The position numbers and the translations under genes were made by a program. A stretch of DNA of 64,000 nucleotides from contig NC_092678.1 of assembly GCF_964355755.1 (NCBI RefSeq), forward strand, positions 18,076,922 to 18,140,921, given 5' to 3'. The notes beneath the pieces were generated by a model. The model was not told the DNA's origin. It did not search any database and saw only the letters and a list, made by a program, of their open reading frames with translations. The stretch comes from Antedon mediterranea (taxonomy: Eukaryota; Echinodermata; Crinoidea; Comatulida; Antedonidae). Below, in pieces: positions 1 to 12,182 of this stretch (positions within the stretch are counted from its first letter, which is position 1; every line of letters begins with the position of its first letter).

Positions 1-1
1 G

Positions 2-73
2 CCGCGTAAAAATGAAACATTGACGTTCGATTGGATTTGCCGTCGCCGGACCGGAATCGTACCGGAACAGGTG
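2..73 (+). CDS. possible end of a terminal coding exon at the window edge
   Basis: The first 130 bases are far richer in G+C than what follows. One frame is open from base 2 to a TGA at 71-73 and ends in GIVPEQV. An AATAAA-type signal lies near 330. I recognise no family, the frame is only 23 codons, and the opposite strand is also open here, so this could equally be a GC-rich non-coding block. Confidence 0.17.
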
Positions 74-265
74 TGAAAGACCCTTAAGCGTTGTGTCTGC
101 GAAGATGCGATAGTACCACCAAAGACTAGAGTGACACTGCCGTCTACGAAATGCGATAGAAAAAATAGATACATATTTTTAACGCGTGATAAAGTATTCA
201 CTATACAATTAGGAAGTGTGGTCTGCATATTTTTGCTGAATGTTTATATTGTATCATTCATTCAT

Positions 266-365
266 CCATGCGTTTTATTTCACAATGCATCACACTTGAT
301 AAGTTATTACAGAATAATTCAAAGTATTAAATAAAAGATGAAAAGCCTGGAAAGGACCAAATAAG
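266..365. repeat. interspersed repeat, copy 1 (second copy at 3647)
   Basis: The core GCATCAC-cTTGATAA...AAAGCC-GGAAA-GACCA recurs at 3647-3735 with scattered substitutions and small indels. The short ORFs that run across both copies are by-products of this shared repeat, not genes. Confidence 0.5.
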
Positions 366-837
366 CTCTAGAGAGCTTTAAGCCATTCTACACATATTTG
401 TATCTAAAATAACTAATAGGCATTCATGATTTATATAATTGTATAACATAATTTCCATAAATCTGCTAAATAAACAATAATGCGATTCTTCGGCTACTCG
501 GTACTCTATGAAATGTAACTATTTATTATTACTATTTTTGCGGTAGATCATTTCCAGTTTCTTAACTTTGCATTAAATCAATCTATTCATTAAATGATAA
601 TATGTGGAACTATGGTTTAAACTTTGGTAAGAGAGCTAATACTGATAATCATTCACAGTAGTTAAAAGCTTTTTAATAGAGAAGAAACGCGACAATTTCC
701 AATTCTCTTCATTTCGGTTAAATATGAATATTTTGAATATTTTGTGATCGTAGAACATAATGGGAATTCTGTGCGTAGGAAAGGGCAGTTATCAGAGAAT
801 TACCGTCGTAAGATTGGCTGACTGTGGGGCCTACTTT

Positions 838-925
838 AACAAGGTCATATACATGGCTACAGTCGCGTGCTCAAGTTAGTGTTTACCGACCGACCGACAA
901 ACCGACCAAAATAGTGAGCTGTAGA
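838..925 (+). mobile_element. short (CCGA)n-cored interspersed element, copy 1
   Basis: Starts with AACAAGGTCATATACATGG, then CAGTCGCGTGCTCAAGTTAG, a CCGACCGACC microsatellite core, and AGTGAGCTGTAG. Related copies lie at 14838, 18292 and 20295 on the + strand and at 11490, 12183, 27321 and 39977 on the - strand. Fuller copies carry inverted ends AGTCGCGTGC / GCACGCGACT. No coding capacity; best described as a non-autonomous element with a microsatellite core. Confidence 0.65.
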
Positions 926-1109
926 TAAAAGATACAAATTCATAATAATTAAATACTGATTGAACTTTGAAAGTTATTAAATGGCATAGCAAATGGGAAT
1001 AAAATTCTAAAAACAAATTTAGCCTAATTTTTCTAACATGGAATTGAGGACTAAAACACTTAGACCGTAGTCTGTGAATTGATATTTACTTTTTGAATCG
1101 TCTGACCAG

Positions 1110-1775
1110 TTGACATTACCGACGTCAACCAACATTTGCGACTAATTATGCACCAACAATATTGTAACATTTCAATTGTCTGCTTCGCTACGTCAACCCA
1201 CATTTGCAACTAATAGTGCGCCAAAATATTGTAACATTTCAATTGTCTGCTTTGCTACGTCAACTCACATTTGCGATTACTAATTGTGCGCCAAAATATT
1301 GTAACATTTCAATTGGAGTGGAGTGGTGGCCTGGTGGTTATGATGATTGGCTACCACTCCAAGGGTCCTGGGTTCAAGTCCCGTCACATGTCAGGATTTT
1401 TTCTTAGGACCAAATTACTCCACTCTCAAAGACTTGTAATAAGACTTTGTTTATGTAGAGCATCTTGTGTATATGTTTGTCTTGTGAACCTCTGAGGGTC
1501 CCTAATGATCAGCAATAGCTGGATGGATCACGCTCATTAAATATGGTTTAAAAAAAAAATTGTCTGCTTCGCTACGTCAACCCACATTTGCGATTACTAT
1601 GTGCGCCAAAATATTGTAACATTTCAATTGTCTGCTTCGCTACGTCAACCCACATTTGCGATTACTAATTGTGGGCCAAAATATTGTAACATTTCAATTG
1701 TCTGCTTCGCTACGTCAACCCACATTTGCGATTACTAATTGTGCGCCAAAAATATTGTAACATTTCTATTTTTCT
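1110..1775. repeat. 70-bp satellite, about six units, interrupted by a SINE
   Basis: Each unit reads TCTGCTTCGCTACGTCAACC, CACATTTGCGATTACTAATT, then GTGCGCCAAAATATTGTAAC and ATTTCAATTG. The spacing of successive TCTGCTTCG motifs is 69-70 bp. The first unit is the most divergent. The array is split at 1316-1557 by a SINE and resumes on the far side in the same phase, so the array is older than the insertion. Confidence 0.85.
1316..1557 (+). mobile_element. tRNA-derived SINE inside the satellite
   Basis: An A-box-like TGGCCTGGTGG and a B-box GGTTCAAGTCC lie about 45 bp apart, as in a pol III tRNA-type promoter. A tail containing CCTCTGAGGGTCCCTAATGA and a terminal poly-A follow. The satellite sequence AATTG is repeated on both sides (1311-1315 and 1558-1562), consistent with a short target-site duplication. 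A near-identical copy is at 32165, and a copy with a similar head but a different tail is at 38439. Confidence 0.85.
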
Positions 1776-4700
1776 GGCATCTGTGCAGACTACGTGCTGC
1801 ACTAAATGAGAAATCTCCAGAGAAAACAATGCTGAGTTAATGAAACTGTTGTACAACGTTGCTGTTGTGTGTCTAATTGTGTAATGCCACTGTGTAAATG
1901 CACTTATCGTGCATCGTACCACAGTGACAAGGACATGTTCGTTATTAAATTGATGTACGTATAGCCATTACCCTTAATGTTCTATGTAGAAAATATGGAA
2001 CAAACAAGGCTAAAGCTCGTATATACAACCTTGTTGAATACATTATAACTATAACGTAGTTATAAATAGCCACGTAATTTAAACGGCTCGTATGTAGTGT
2101 ATAAACATAAATCTCCGAGAATATCAATAATATTATTTTATTGATGTTAAACTTTAACTTGCCGGTAGGCAAAACAATGAATCGGATGAAAACTATTAGT
2201 CTTAGGATTAATAGGGTAAACTGTCTAATTAAAAAAAATAAAATGTTTTATTTTAAGGACAAAGTTTTTATTTGGTACTAATCCTGGGTTAATCAAATCA
2301 CCAAGATGTGATTATACAAGATGCCTTCGGCGTATATCACTGTTTTTGATTAAATGATGAATTAAGAATAATTATATTATATAATAGAGAGGTATCGTGA
2401 CCTCGCAACCTGTGTATGCAATGTCTTTAAAAAAAATGTTCTGTTGGTTGTTTTATGAACATAATAACATGATAATATACTCATGAAGGAGCATCCAATT
2501 TCTATACATTATGATCTACTGTTAAATATGTAACTTATAGGAAAAAATATGATAGGAATGATGCAGCAACGCCCAGCAATATGACTCGAAAAAAAAATCT
2601 CCCGATATGTATACATTTATAATTTATATTACTCTAGATATAATATAATAGAAAACATACTGATAATGTAGCCTATGTAATGCAGTAAGTTGTTTATAAC
2701 TCGTGCATTGTGTTATAAGTGAAATAATAAGCATGTTCGCACTTTGCACTCATGACATACTCATTTTATAGTATATATTTACAGTATCTTTAAGTTTTTC
2801 ATAGCGCCCTCTATGGTTTTATATATTATTATAGCGGCCTCTATAGTTTTATAAAACCAAAGTTAGAAAGTCTGCACTGCTCCAATGTGTTTAAAGTCGT
2901 AATATTTGTGCTAATCGCGATGTTTGAGGCCTCTGCATAAACAATAACCTAACTTATGTAATAACTACTACAGTGTCTATCATCTGTACGAATTAGGCCT
3001 ACCGGTCTTTCTAGCCGAAATATAATTGTAGGCCTATTACAAACCAAAAATAGCCTTGTGGTCGTAGTGTTTATTTAGTTTGGTAAAATGTAATTTTGTC
3101 AGAAAATAATGCTTTTTACCACTACACAAAAAATAGAAAGAAAAATGCGGTAAGGATGTGTCATCAAGATAAAAAATAAAAGGGGGAAACGCAGACTTAC
3201 ACTAACAATACAATGCGTTTATTTTTATTTGTGTAGATTCCTTATATACAACAATAGCAACAGGTGTTTACAAGGTGAGTAAACTTGGCTGAGGGATTAA
3301 TACAACCACTATAATTAACCATGATTAAACAGCATGAGTCATCGGACAAGCCCTACAACAAAGCTATATATTATTGTGCGGAGTTTAATTAACATTTCAA
3401 TTATGTAAATGATTATTCAATCGTCTGCTTCTTAAGTGGACCAAGCAGACAACAATATATTGTTATGAACTGATTTATACATGCCGGTGTCACCATCGAT
3501 GTTTTAACTAATCCCCGAGCAAAAATAAAGTTGAATTATAATAATTGTGTACATTTCAAACAGAACTTCATCTCTGTAGATATATTTTTCATTACGGCGT
3601 GTAATATTATACTATAATGTTGTAGGCGGTAGTGCTGAAGCTACAGTTCGTTCGTTCTATTTCATATTGCATCACGCTTGATAATTTGTTACCGAAATTA
3701 AAGATTCAAAGCCCGGAAAAGACCAGTAGTTTACTACAATATAATTTTGATTTTGGTCCTCCTTTTCTACAATGTTGTCTTTATTTGATGTTTTATTTTC
3801 TGATCAAACATTATACACACGGCGTGACACTGAGGGACATCCCAGAATCTAACTAGAGGAAGTTGCAACTCCTCTTGATATCTTATAAATTTTACCAAAC
3901 TCCTAGTTTCCACTAATTGAAGAAGTTGCCTGTCTGAAATGTTACTATAGGCTTGTCATCTATCCATCTGCAGGATCACGTGACTACAAAGAAAGTTTTC
4001 TATTCGCTGAGTTCACATACTCTAAACAGACTACAGTTGGTTGTCATAGAGGGCAGAGCTAACTTCTGCTTTAATCAAACACACGTTTTCTGCCGATGTT
4101 ATAAACGGGTCTAGTCTGCAGTGGCAACAGTTGGAAAGCTTTTCTTGCTAAACTCGAATTTTACTCGAGTTTTCAAACTTGCAAGTTGCTAGTTTGTGTT
4201 TATGTAGACTAGGCTAAATATCGGTACACACTGCGTAAGAAACTAAAACATGTTGCGCTACAATGTCAGACTAAAGATGAAATGAAGGAAGTACCAGTGA
4301 AAAAACCTAGGCCGATTGATTACTCATCAGTATTTATTTTTTACTGACATTTCCTTTAAATACTTTCTATGCTTTCGAAATCGAATGTATTTCAAGATTT
4401 CATTGTACACACAGGCCTAGATATTATTGAAGCAGATGTGCATTTTCTTATCAAAATAAATGAATGTCCTACAACTACAAGACTGTCCACCTGAAGACAG
4501 ATCACCGCTGAGCAGAAAGTCAATTTCCCGTGCCATAACAATCAAACATAAAACACAAACAACTGTTTAAGTGTTGCGTCTATATATCTTACACATACAT
4601 TTAAATTGCGTATAACCCGCTGATCAAATCCTGTTATATTACTTCTTTCTTTATATGATTAATGGCGACGATGTGGAAAATGATTTTCATAAAATGAAGT

Positions 4701-5294
4701 AGGCCTATGACTTTTGAAGATTAAAACCAAATTTGCTGAATGTAATTGAGAAGCTTAATTCTAGAGAATCTCAGATATTTAATTTCATTTTTTCAACGCT
4801 TTGCGGACATGCTCACTGATGCGTTTACCTGTTGAAAAATGAACACATTTACGTATTAATACTATTATTAGGTGATGCATCATAAATGCTTTATAAACGT
4901 GTGTAATGCCCCATACAGTGTTTTCTGTAATTCTAATTTCACGATGACAAAGAAAGCAGTGGATATTTTTATGAAACAGTTCTAGATCACATAAGCCTTT
5001 AGTAACAATCTATCGCTCATCCTCTTTTCTTCTTTTGGCATCTCCATCATTCATCTCCTTTCTGATTTCAATATCTTACTGAAAGGTTTGCTATTGAGGA
5101 TTTGCAAGCAGAAGAGTGACATAACGCAGTAGTAAAGAGATATCGTACACGCATGTCAGAGAGGCAAGATACTTTACTCTAATTACGTCGTATTTGACAT
5201 GGCTTAAAGTCATTTGTTTGTCCCTTGTACATACGGTAAAATGCAGTTAGAAAACTTGAAATTGGAGATATTTTCTCGGTGCCCTAATCGCGGT
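1776..5294. other. intergenic, no supported gene
   Basis: AT-rich sequence with short stop-limited ORFs only. It holds a second copy of the 266-365 repeat (3647-3735) and a small direct repeat around GCGCCCTCTATGG / GCGGCCTCTATAG at 2803-2855. Several AGGCCTA words occur. No splice-bounded coding exon was recognised on either strand. Confidence 0.6.
3647..3735. repeat. interspersed repeat, copy 2
   Basis: Homologous to 266-365, with TTTCATATTGCATCACGC and AAGCCCGGAAAAGACC matching that copy. A 74-codon ORF here starts just upstream and shares the homology; it has no recognisable domain and is treated as non-genic. Confidence 0.5.
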
Positions 5295-5830
5295 AGGTGA
5301 TGGCGCTAGTTACATTCCGTTATGCCTGAGTAATTAAAGAATAACGTAATGCACAAACGAGAATACATAGAAATAATTGTTGTAGGCCTGTGTATACAAC
5401 GTCACGCTATTGTAACAAGCCATTGAAGTTGTAAATAATATAACGTATGAATAATTTTCCGTTTCATTTTGTCTAGGGCCTAGGCTATGTGTAGACCTAA
5501 CCTTACTAATCCTGCCATTATAATATTAACTATTAGCACGTTTTGCGTTCCATACTTTAATTGGCCGAGTGGACCGATTATTCTTTGGCCGAGTTGACTT
5601 TAGGCCGATATGACGTGAGGTCGAGTTGATTGAGGTCGAGTTGATTGAGGTCGAGTTGATTGAGGTCGACTTGACTTTGGGCCGTCTTGATTTGGGGCCG
5701 ACTTGACTTTTAGCCGAGATAGTTTAGGGCCGAGTTGACCTGCACCCGCTTTTGTCGTTGTTGTGTACTTGTCGGCAGAAGATTATTTACCGACATAATA
5801 GTACGATCGTGGTCCGTATCCATTTTTTAA
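5295..5830. repeat. interspersed repeat with an internal expansion
   Basis: The left part (GATGGCGCTAGTTACATTCC ... ATGCACAAACGA) and right part (AGATTATTTACCGACATAAT) both match 30920-31205 in the same order. The 30.9-kb copy lacks the GTCGAGTTGATTGAG array that sits between the two parts here. Confidence 0.5.
5565..5740. repeat. 18-bp tandem array of GAGTTGATTGAGGTC-type units
   Basis: About nine degenerate units share GGCCGA/GGTCGA-(G/C)TTGA. Three central units (about 5615-5670) are nearly perfect. The outer units diverge, for example GGGCCGTCTTGATTTG. The period of 18 keeps a local frame open but no ORF of any length results. Confidence 0.7.
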
Positions 5831-5840
5831 AATTCCCAGC

Positions 5841-6817
5841 CTAATTGTAAATGAACATCTTTAGGCCTAACTATAATGGATAATTACAACATCTGTGTGT
5901 GTGTGTGATCAAAACAAAACTAATGAAGATTAGATTATGTAATGTCATTGTGTAAACACCAGGCTTGCACATCTCGCGCAGATGGCATGAAATAAACGTA
6001 GCGTATCATCATACCAATTTAGAACTATAAATATTTCGGGATAATTTCAAAAATAACTTTAAAAACCCCCACAGAGTAAAAAGAGTAAAACAAAAAAATC
6101 GTTGATGCAATGCGATGAATCATTGATTGTGTATGACGATGTGCTGTATCACGTAGTATTATCTCTTTTTAAATTCTCTTCAAATTATGAAATTGTAAGT
6201 GTGCTCATTTTCAGTCACGTTGAATTGGTCTCATGGGACATTGGCGCGAAGTGTAGATGGGTGCTCTAATACACATTACGTCTGCTTTGTTTGTGGACAC
6301 GGTGTTAAAAAGTAGGCCTAATAAGAAGATTACATACGCATATTTAGAAGCTTTCGATTGGCGACGAAAGACGGCTAAACTACGTCATGTTAATGCAGTG
6401 TGCGCGCGCATACGGAGCTCCCCACCTCGACACAGGTTTGGTGGTGTTTAAGTCAATGCTACGACCGACGACACATCGATTGGCCTAGGTAGGTCACCTG
6501 TCGTCGCCTGGACCAAGAATCTGCCCAAATTGCATCGGTAACATTATGTATTTATTATTATGGATACCGCCCCTCTGAATAAAAACAACAAAAATAGTGA
6601 TTATTGTAATCACGTTACATTTTAATGACGATATTTTTAATTTGAAATATCGCAATTAAAACAAATGTTTTTAGAATGTACATCAGCGTCATCATTATTT
6701 AATATATGTTTGTATTGTGATATACTGTGTTTTGATTGGACAATAGTAGCAGACGACTAGTCTACATTTTACCTACGTAACAATGAAAGTGTTCTTATTA
6801 TTAATGTGTACGTGTAG
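5841..6817. other. intergenic, CpG-richer patch near 6340-6540
   Basis: No gene recognised. The patch at 6340-6540 is richer in CG dinucleotides than its surroundings. A 64-codon ORF over part of it (6257-6451) has no recognisable motif. A (TG)n run is at 5893-5908. Confidence 0.5.
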
Positions 6818-6819
6818 CC

Positions 6820-7312
6820 ATGTCTCAGCATGTTTGCTTTGTATTATATCTTTCTATTTTTAAATAAAGTTTAATAACATTTTTTAACGTTGTAATATTT
6901 GAATGATTTACATTTTTGACCCGTTCTGGTGAATACCAAAATAAAATAAAAAGTTGTGATATACTGTCTCAGCATGGTTGCTTTGGATTTTATCTTTCTA
7001 TTTTTAAATAAATTTTAATAACATTTTTTAACGTTGTAATATTTGAATGCTTTACCTTTTTTACCCGTTCTGGTGAATAACGTCAATAAAAATAAGATAT
7101 TTAGGAATGCTCTTTATTGTATAAATAGAATCTGGGTATGGTGTATTGTGCTGGGATTAAAACTTCATGTCGTCGTGTTTCTGAACATTTTTAAGGTTGT
7201 AATATTTGAATGATTTACATTTTTTACCCGTTCTGGTGAATAACCACAATATAAATAAGATATTTAAGAATGTTCTTTATTGTATAAATACAGTCTTGGG
7301 TATGATATTTGC
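6820..7312. repeat. tandem duplications of a 144-bp AT-rich segment
   Basis: TGTCTCAGCATG-TTGCTTTG starts at 6821 and again at 6965. The internal block GTTGTAATATTTGAATG, then TTTACCCGTTCTGGTGAATA, appears three times, the last at about 7191-7245. The stretch AAGATATTTA-GAATG-TCTTTATTGTATAAATA is duplicated as well. These are overlapping rounds of local duplication. Confidence 0.75.
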
Positions 7313-7487
7313 CTACTATAAACACGCACGATTTTTGCCTAGATTAAAACATCATGTCTTCATGTCACTCTAGACTTCAATTATTCCTTACCTTCAAAAT
7401 CTAATGTATTTTTTTGTTACTATAAATATTCATTGGAATTGGAATACAAAATTGATTACAAGCAAAATATTAATCCACTACACAGTA

Positions 7488-7680
7488 TTTTCATCTTTCA
7501 TCTCATCAAATTATTTGTACCATTGCACTGATAAACATTCATTATTTTTATATTATATGCCCGTCAACTACAATACCAAATTGTTCATCTTTCATCTCTT
7601 GAAATTATTTGTACCATTGCACTGATAAATATTTATTATTTTTTTTTATTATAAGCCCGTCAATCATACTGTAAGCGACA
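7488..7680. repeat. 94-bp direct repeat, two copies
   Basis: TTCATCTTTCATCTC, then AAATTATTTGTACCATTGCA and CTGATAAA-ATT-ATTATTT occur twice, each followed by GCCCGTCAA. The 73-codon ORF covering the pair is itself internally repeated and looks non-genic. Confidence 0.7.
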
Positions 7681-9589
7681 TAACTTAAACGCGTCGACTA
7701 CAATACTAACCACACTGTTCTAATCAACTTACACGTGACATAATTTAAGTTATTTATTATATATAATTTATTATATCATCAGAATCCTTTAAATCCAATT
7801 GTCAAATTCTCTATTTTCTTTCAAGCTATGCTTTGTGTCGTATCGTAGATTCATCACATTCGCTTGTCGCTTCAAGGCATGTAGAACCTAGGCTCCTGAA
7901 GATCTCAATTAACTTGAAGATCAACTTGTCATTTGTTTAAGCGAGGATAATAACAACTATTTGAATAATATAATTCCAATTGGATATTTCAACCAAACCG
8001 TGTTTATTTCTGTTAATGTAAAATATAAATATTTAATTTTATGTGATTTTAAATTTAATTCACACATCATAAATTGTGTTAATCTTATGTTAACATTTTG
8101 GAATACTACTGACTGTACCTTTCTTTCCTTTTTTACTTTCTATTCCATTCACACAATTATAAAAATACATAAATAATAATAGTACAAAACAAATTATCAC
8201 AAATCTAAAAATCAATAAATATATGAATCTACCTTAAAGGATGTCTATCAATCGATCAATCAATCAATTAATCGATCTAGATTGGCAACAAGTTAATAAA
8301 TTAACAATCAACAACCGATGTATTTCGTTCGATAAAACATTTTGATTAATCAATCATTCGATAAAGGCTATCGATCAGAAGATACAATCAAAGATATCAA
8401 TCTAACATGTCAATCAATTAATCGACGATCAAGGTTGCCAATCAATAAAGTATTGCAAAATCTTTACAAATGTCATATCTAATTAAGCTTCTGTCTTCGT
8501 GAACAATTTGATCACATTAAATTGCACTCGTAATCAACTATTCAGCCCCTAATTTTAACTAAATTCCTCAAACCATTCATTGAAATTGTTTTATATTTTA
8601 TTAATACAAATAAGCACGTTTACAATGCAAGATCTGGTGAAATATGAACTGGGTTGCATAAAGATTACATTAAAGAAAATCTATAAGGCAAATTTTTATT
8701 TCATACTTTGACGCTCGTTGTGGCTATATAGAAATCAATTCAAATTGATTTTATAGAAATTAATAAAAATCCAAAACTATTAATTGTATATAACTGTCAA
8801 ACGTTGACACTTTCCTTTGCTGTGTGATCAATACAGTTCGATTTCAATAGCGATCCTTCGCTGATCAATTAGTCGAGGCTGCCGAAGGGAATGAGCATCG
8901 GTACAAATAAGATAATAATAGAACCACTGTTATCTACTAAAAAGAAACTATTTTGAAATATTTAGTTCATAATCGATCTAACATGTTTAGAGAAAATGAA
9001 AACTGAACAAGAAAATCACCTACAGTAGTATACACGATCGCGATTTTTTTTTCTCAAAGACATTCTCTGAACAACTGACAAGATAGCTGATATTTACTAA
9101 ATTTAAGTGAACCTAACCCTATATACTAAATAATCTGTCTTTCTAGTGAGATATCCAATCCATGATCAAAAGGTTTCGAAATAAGGGCTCAATTTGTATT
9201 TCCAAATGATACCGTACTACAAGTTCTCCAGTATTATCATAAGCAAAAATCATGAGAATCGTTGTAATGGAAGGGATAGAGGCGCATGAATAATACATAA
9301 TAACACTATATTTTTAATAATAATTGAGAAAGAAATTTAAAATTCATAATTTGCATATTTTTTTATTTTTATTTCTGGTTTTATTCATTCTACTCCTTGC
9401 AATATATAACATTAAATTGAGAGTAAATTACATATACAAATTGTACAATAATAAAGAAAAAACAGTTAATCCACAAAGAGTAAGTTGGATTTCAAAACGT
9501 ACGTAATTATAAGATAATATAATTTGTTTTTTCATAACAAAGTTAGGTTTCCTGATGCTTAGAAAAACTAATGTACAGTGCATTTGACA
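7681..9589. other. intergenic with an (ATCA)-rich simple-sequence zone
   Basis: 8235-8460 is dominated by degenerate ATCA/ATCG words (AATCGATCAATCAATCAATT and similar). The rest is AT-rich with no recognised exon. The ORFs at 7961 and 9324 are low-complexity and hydrophobic or lysine-rich, without recognisable domains. Confidence 0.55.
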
Positions 9590-9942
9590 TACAACGACCG
9601 AGCGGTTCAGGCAGGGGCGCCGTTTACCGTACTTAAAGAGCCAACAACATCGGCAAGGGTTCGAGGCCGACTCTCTCCTAGTTCTGGTGGTGGAACAAGT
9701 CTTCTCGGATAAGGACTATAAACCGTAGGTCCAGTGTACACAGTTATAACCTGTGTGCACTTTAAAGAACCCAGTTCATTATTCGAAAAGAGTAGGGGGT
9801 TACCCCGGTGAACTGGTTCAGAAAATATCCCCTGGCTGTATCAGGGGGATTACCACCTATCTGATAGGACAGTGATTAATTCACTATTGATAATCCTTGG
9901 CCACATTGCCTAAAGACATAAATAAAATGAATACATAAATAA
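9590..9942 (+). mobile_element. full-length tRNA-derived SINE with a conserved-looking central domain
   Basis: The head carries ACCGAGCGGTTCAGG and a B box GGGTTCGAGGCCGACTC. The centre has CTCGGATAAGGACTATAAAC, GTAGGTCCAGTGTACAC and CACTTTAAAGAACCC, resembling a core shared by SINEs of many invertebrates (MetaSINE-type, from memory). The 3' part ends in TCCTTGGCCACATTGCC and an AAAT-rich tail. That 3' part alone recurs on the - strand at 44898-44990, as expected of a 5'-truncated copy. Family assignment would need a repeat library. Confidence 0.75.
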
Positions 9943-11489
9943 ACGGAAACCACAGAAATAATTATTATAAACAAAACAAAAACACAAAATAACAAAGACC
10001 TAGCCTTGAAAGTACGGTAATCCTTAAGTTCGTCACATTTTTATTAAAATGTTTGATATGCTTTCTAGAAAAATGTTAACAGAAAACAGGAGGAACGTGG
10101 TGATGTATTTTAAAAACTTCGATTTATAACACAGAAAGCTGCAGGTCAAGATAACCATATTGAACAGAATATACTATTTTAAAAACCAAATAGCATTTTT
10201 GTAGATCCGATAGATATTAAATCATACTTAATTAATTGTTAGTGAAGCAGAAGTTTTTTTTATGAATTACCTTGCTCCCCCCCCCCCCCCCTCCCCTACT
10301 ACTCGAAACAACTCTGACGTAGATCATCCCGAACAAGATTGAAGTAAGTTGCCATACTTTAAGACAGTTTATTTCTTATTTAGTCATTACTAATATACGT
10401 ACGTAAGTCTATAATTGGTTATTTAGTCTCAAACATTTCACATTACCAATAGAGAGTTGCATTATCAGTAGATAACTGTCCGACTCTTTTTCTCTATAAA
10501 TATCTTATCTAAATGAGTCGTATCTTTATTCTGGATCTGCAGCCTGGTTTCTGTCGTAAATGTTCGTCTTATTCAAAAGTGATCCGTCTTGATTATTACT
10601 GTACTCCGGCATAAGATTGAATTTGTCAATCATAATTGCGGTGGCTGTTTGTCATTTTATGTCACAAATTAATATTTACATCGATAATCAAGTCTAATGG
10701 GTTACCCCGAGGCTAGAATTATGTTCGCATTGTTTTCCAGTGTCGCGAAAAACATTAGCCTAGGTACTTTATCATAACAATGTGAATTAGCGATGTAAAT
10801 GAGTGCGTGTTTACACGGGTCAGTCACCTTAAATGATTGAAGATCAACTATACAAAAAATGAAGATCGTCCATTATAAAATATATATCCATTCATTCACA
10901 AAACTTACACTAGCCTAGTTTTGCGAACGATTCATACATTTTTCCATTTACATTGTAGTTAATGAGACTTATTTTAAATTAAATTCAATTCATTTCAACT
11001 TTTATTTCAGACAATTGTCCATATGGTATAATACATTACAAAAAAAAAAGGAGAGAGGACCAAAACTTTTATCTATTGGTATATAATGCCTCTCTCCATT
11101 TGTAGTACATGTTTGAATCCATTAACAAATATTTATATACACAAATTAACATTCTGTTTTCGCTTTTCAATGTTGAAGATGGAATTAGTTGACAATGTTC
11201 ATAGTATTTACATTGTCATTAGCTTGTACTGCATTAGGTCAACATAGAGCCTCAAATCTAACGTCAATAATTAAAAAGGTTTTACAGGGCAGTGTGTAAT
11301 TTGTACTAAACTCTTATTTTGAGTTGTTTTCAATGTCTCTCAAATCTCTACTGTTTTGGCATTTCTGCTGAGATGATCCAAGAAATCCGATCAAGAAACA
11401 TGAAATCAAGAAATGATCAAAAGGTTTGACAGAGTGCAGTACGCTAATATACATTCATCCTAAACTCTTCCTGTGGTCACGTCTCTTGT
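9943..11489. other. intergenic, no supported gene
   Basis: Contains a poly-C tract (about 10276-10293) and AT-rich sequence. I found no exon with both splice signals and a recognisable protein match. Confidence 0.55.
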
Positions 11490-11611
11490 TTTTTAGTCCC
11501 GTGGAAGCGACTCTATAGTTCACTATGTCGGTCGGTCGGTCTGTCTGTCTGTCGGTCTGTCGGTCTGTCTGTCGGTCTGTCTGTCTGTCTGTCGGTCCGG
11601 TATCACTATGC
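11490..11611 (-). mobile_element. (TCGG/TCTG)n-cored element, expanded core
   Basis: TTTTAGTCCCGTGG-AGCGACTC, then ACTATGTCGG, introduces a pure TCGG/TCTG run (about 11526-11598) and then GTCCGGTATCACTATGC. The start matches the inverted-end family described at 838. The far end differs from the other copies and matches only the neighbour at 12183. Confidence 0.6.
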
Positions 11612-11628
11612 GTTTTATCGCTTTATGA

Positions 11629-12118
11629 CCTTATCTTGATATCAGTTTAATCTAGCTAAGTTAATTTTTCGCAGAATATTCCTTATGGCCAGGAATCGAT
11701 GTGGTTATGTTTTCACGGTGCGCAATAAAAAATTACGCGGTCTACGCACGATTTAACGAAATCACGTTTGTAATCATATCTTAACAACCATGAATCACAA
11801 TTAAATAAAATTTGGTACTCATAAATTTCAGGGCATAAATCATAATATGGCAATACAATTACGTGCGTAGCGCATGTAACGCATGCGTACGCGCGCTTAA
11901 AATTTTCAAAATTTATTTTCGATGAAATAAGAGTACGTTTCAGGCAATTTTAAGCGTTTACAAAATTGCCATGAGTGCGCAGATTTTTGCGCGCGCACTG
12001 CGCGTTAAACGTTATTGCGCACTCTTTTTGCCCGATTTCTGTTTTCTTGACTTACTTTTCAACTCGAAATTACGTTATACGAGCACGTCAAAAGTGACAG
12101 GCTACGGACGTGTAAATT
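11629..12118. repeat. CG-rich repeat core, related to the 42-44.9 kb units
   Basis: Begins TTATCTTGATATCAG, with GGCCAGGAATCGATGTGG and GCGCACTCTTTTTGCCCGAT inside. It is close to identical over about 490 bp to 42101-42630 and 43512-44035. Alternating purine-pyrimidine GC stretches (ACGCGCGC, TGCGCGCGCACTGCGCG) stand out against the AT-rich background. No long ORF; probably the 5' part of a non-autonomous element. Confidence 0.75.
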
Positions 12119-12182
12119 AAAAAAATATAAATGTTTTTAAACATTTCAACATTTTTAAACATGTTCAGTAATTTCGGTCAGT

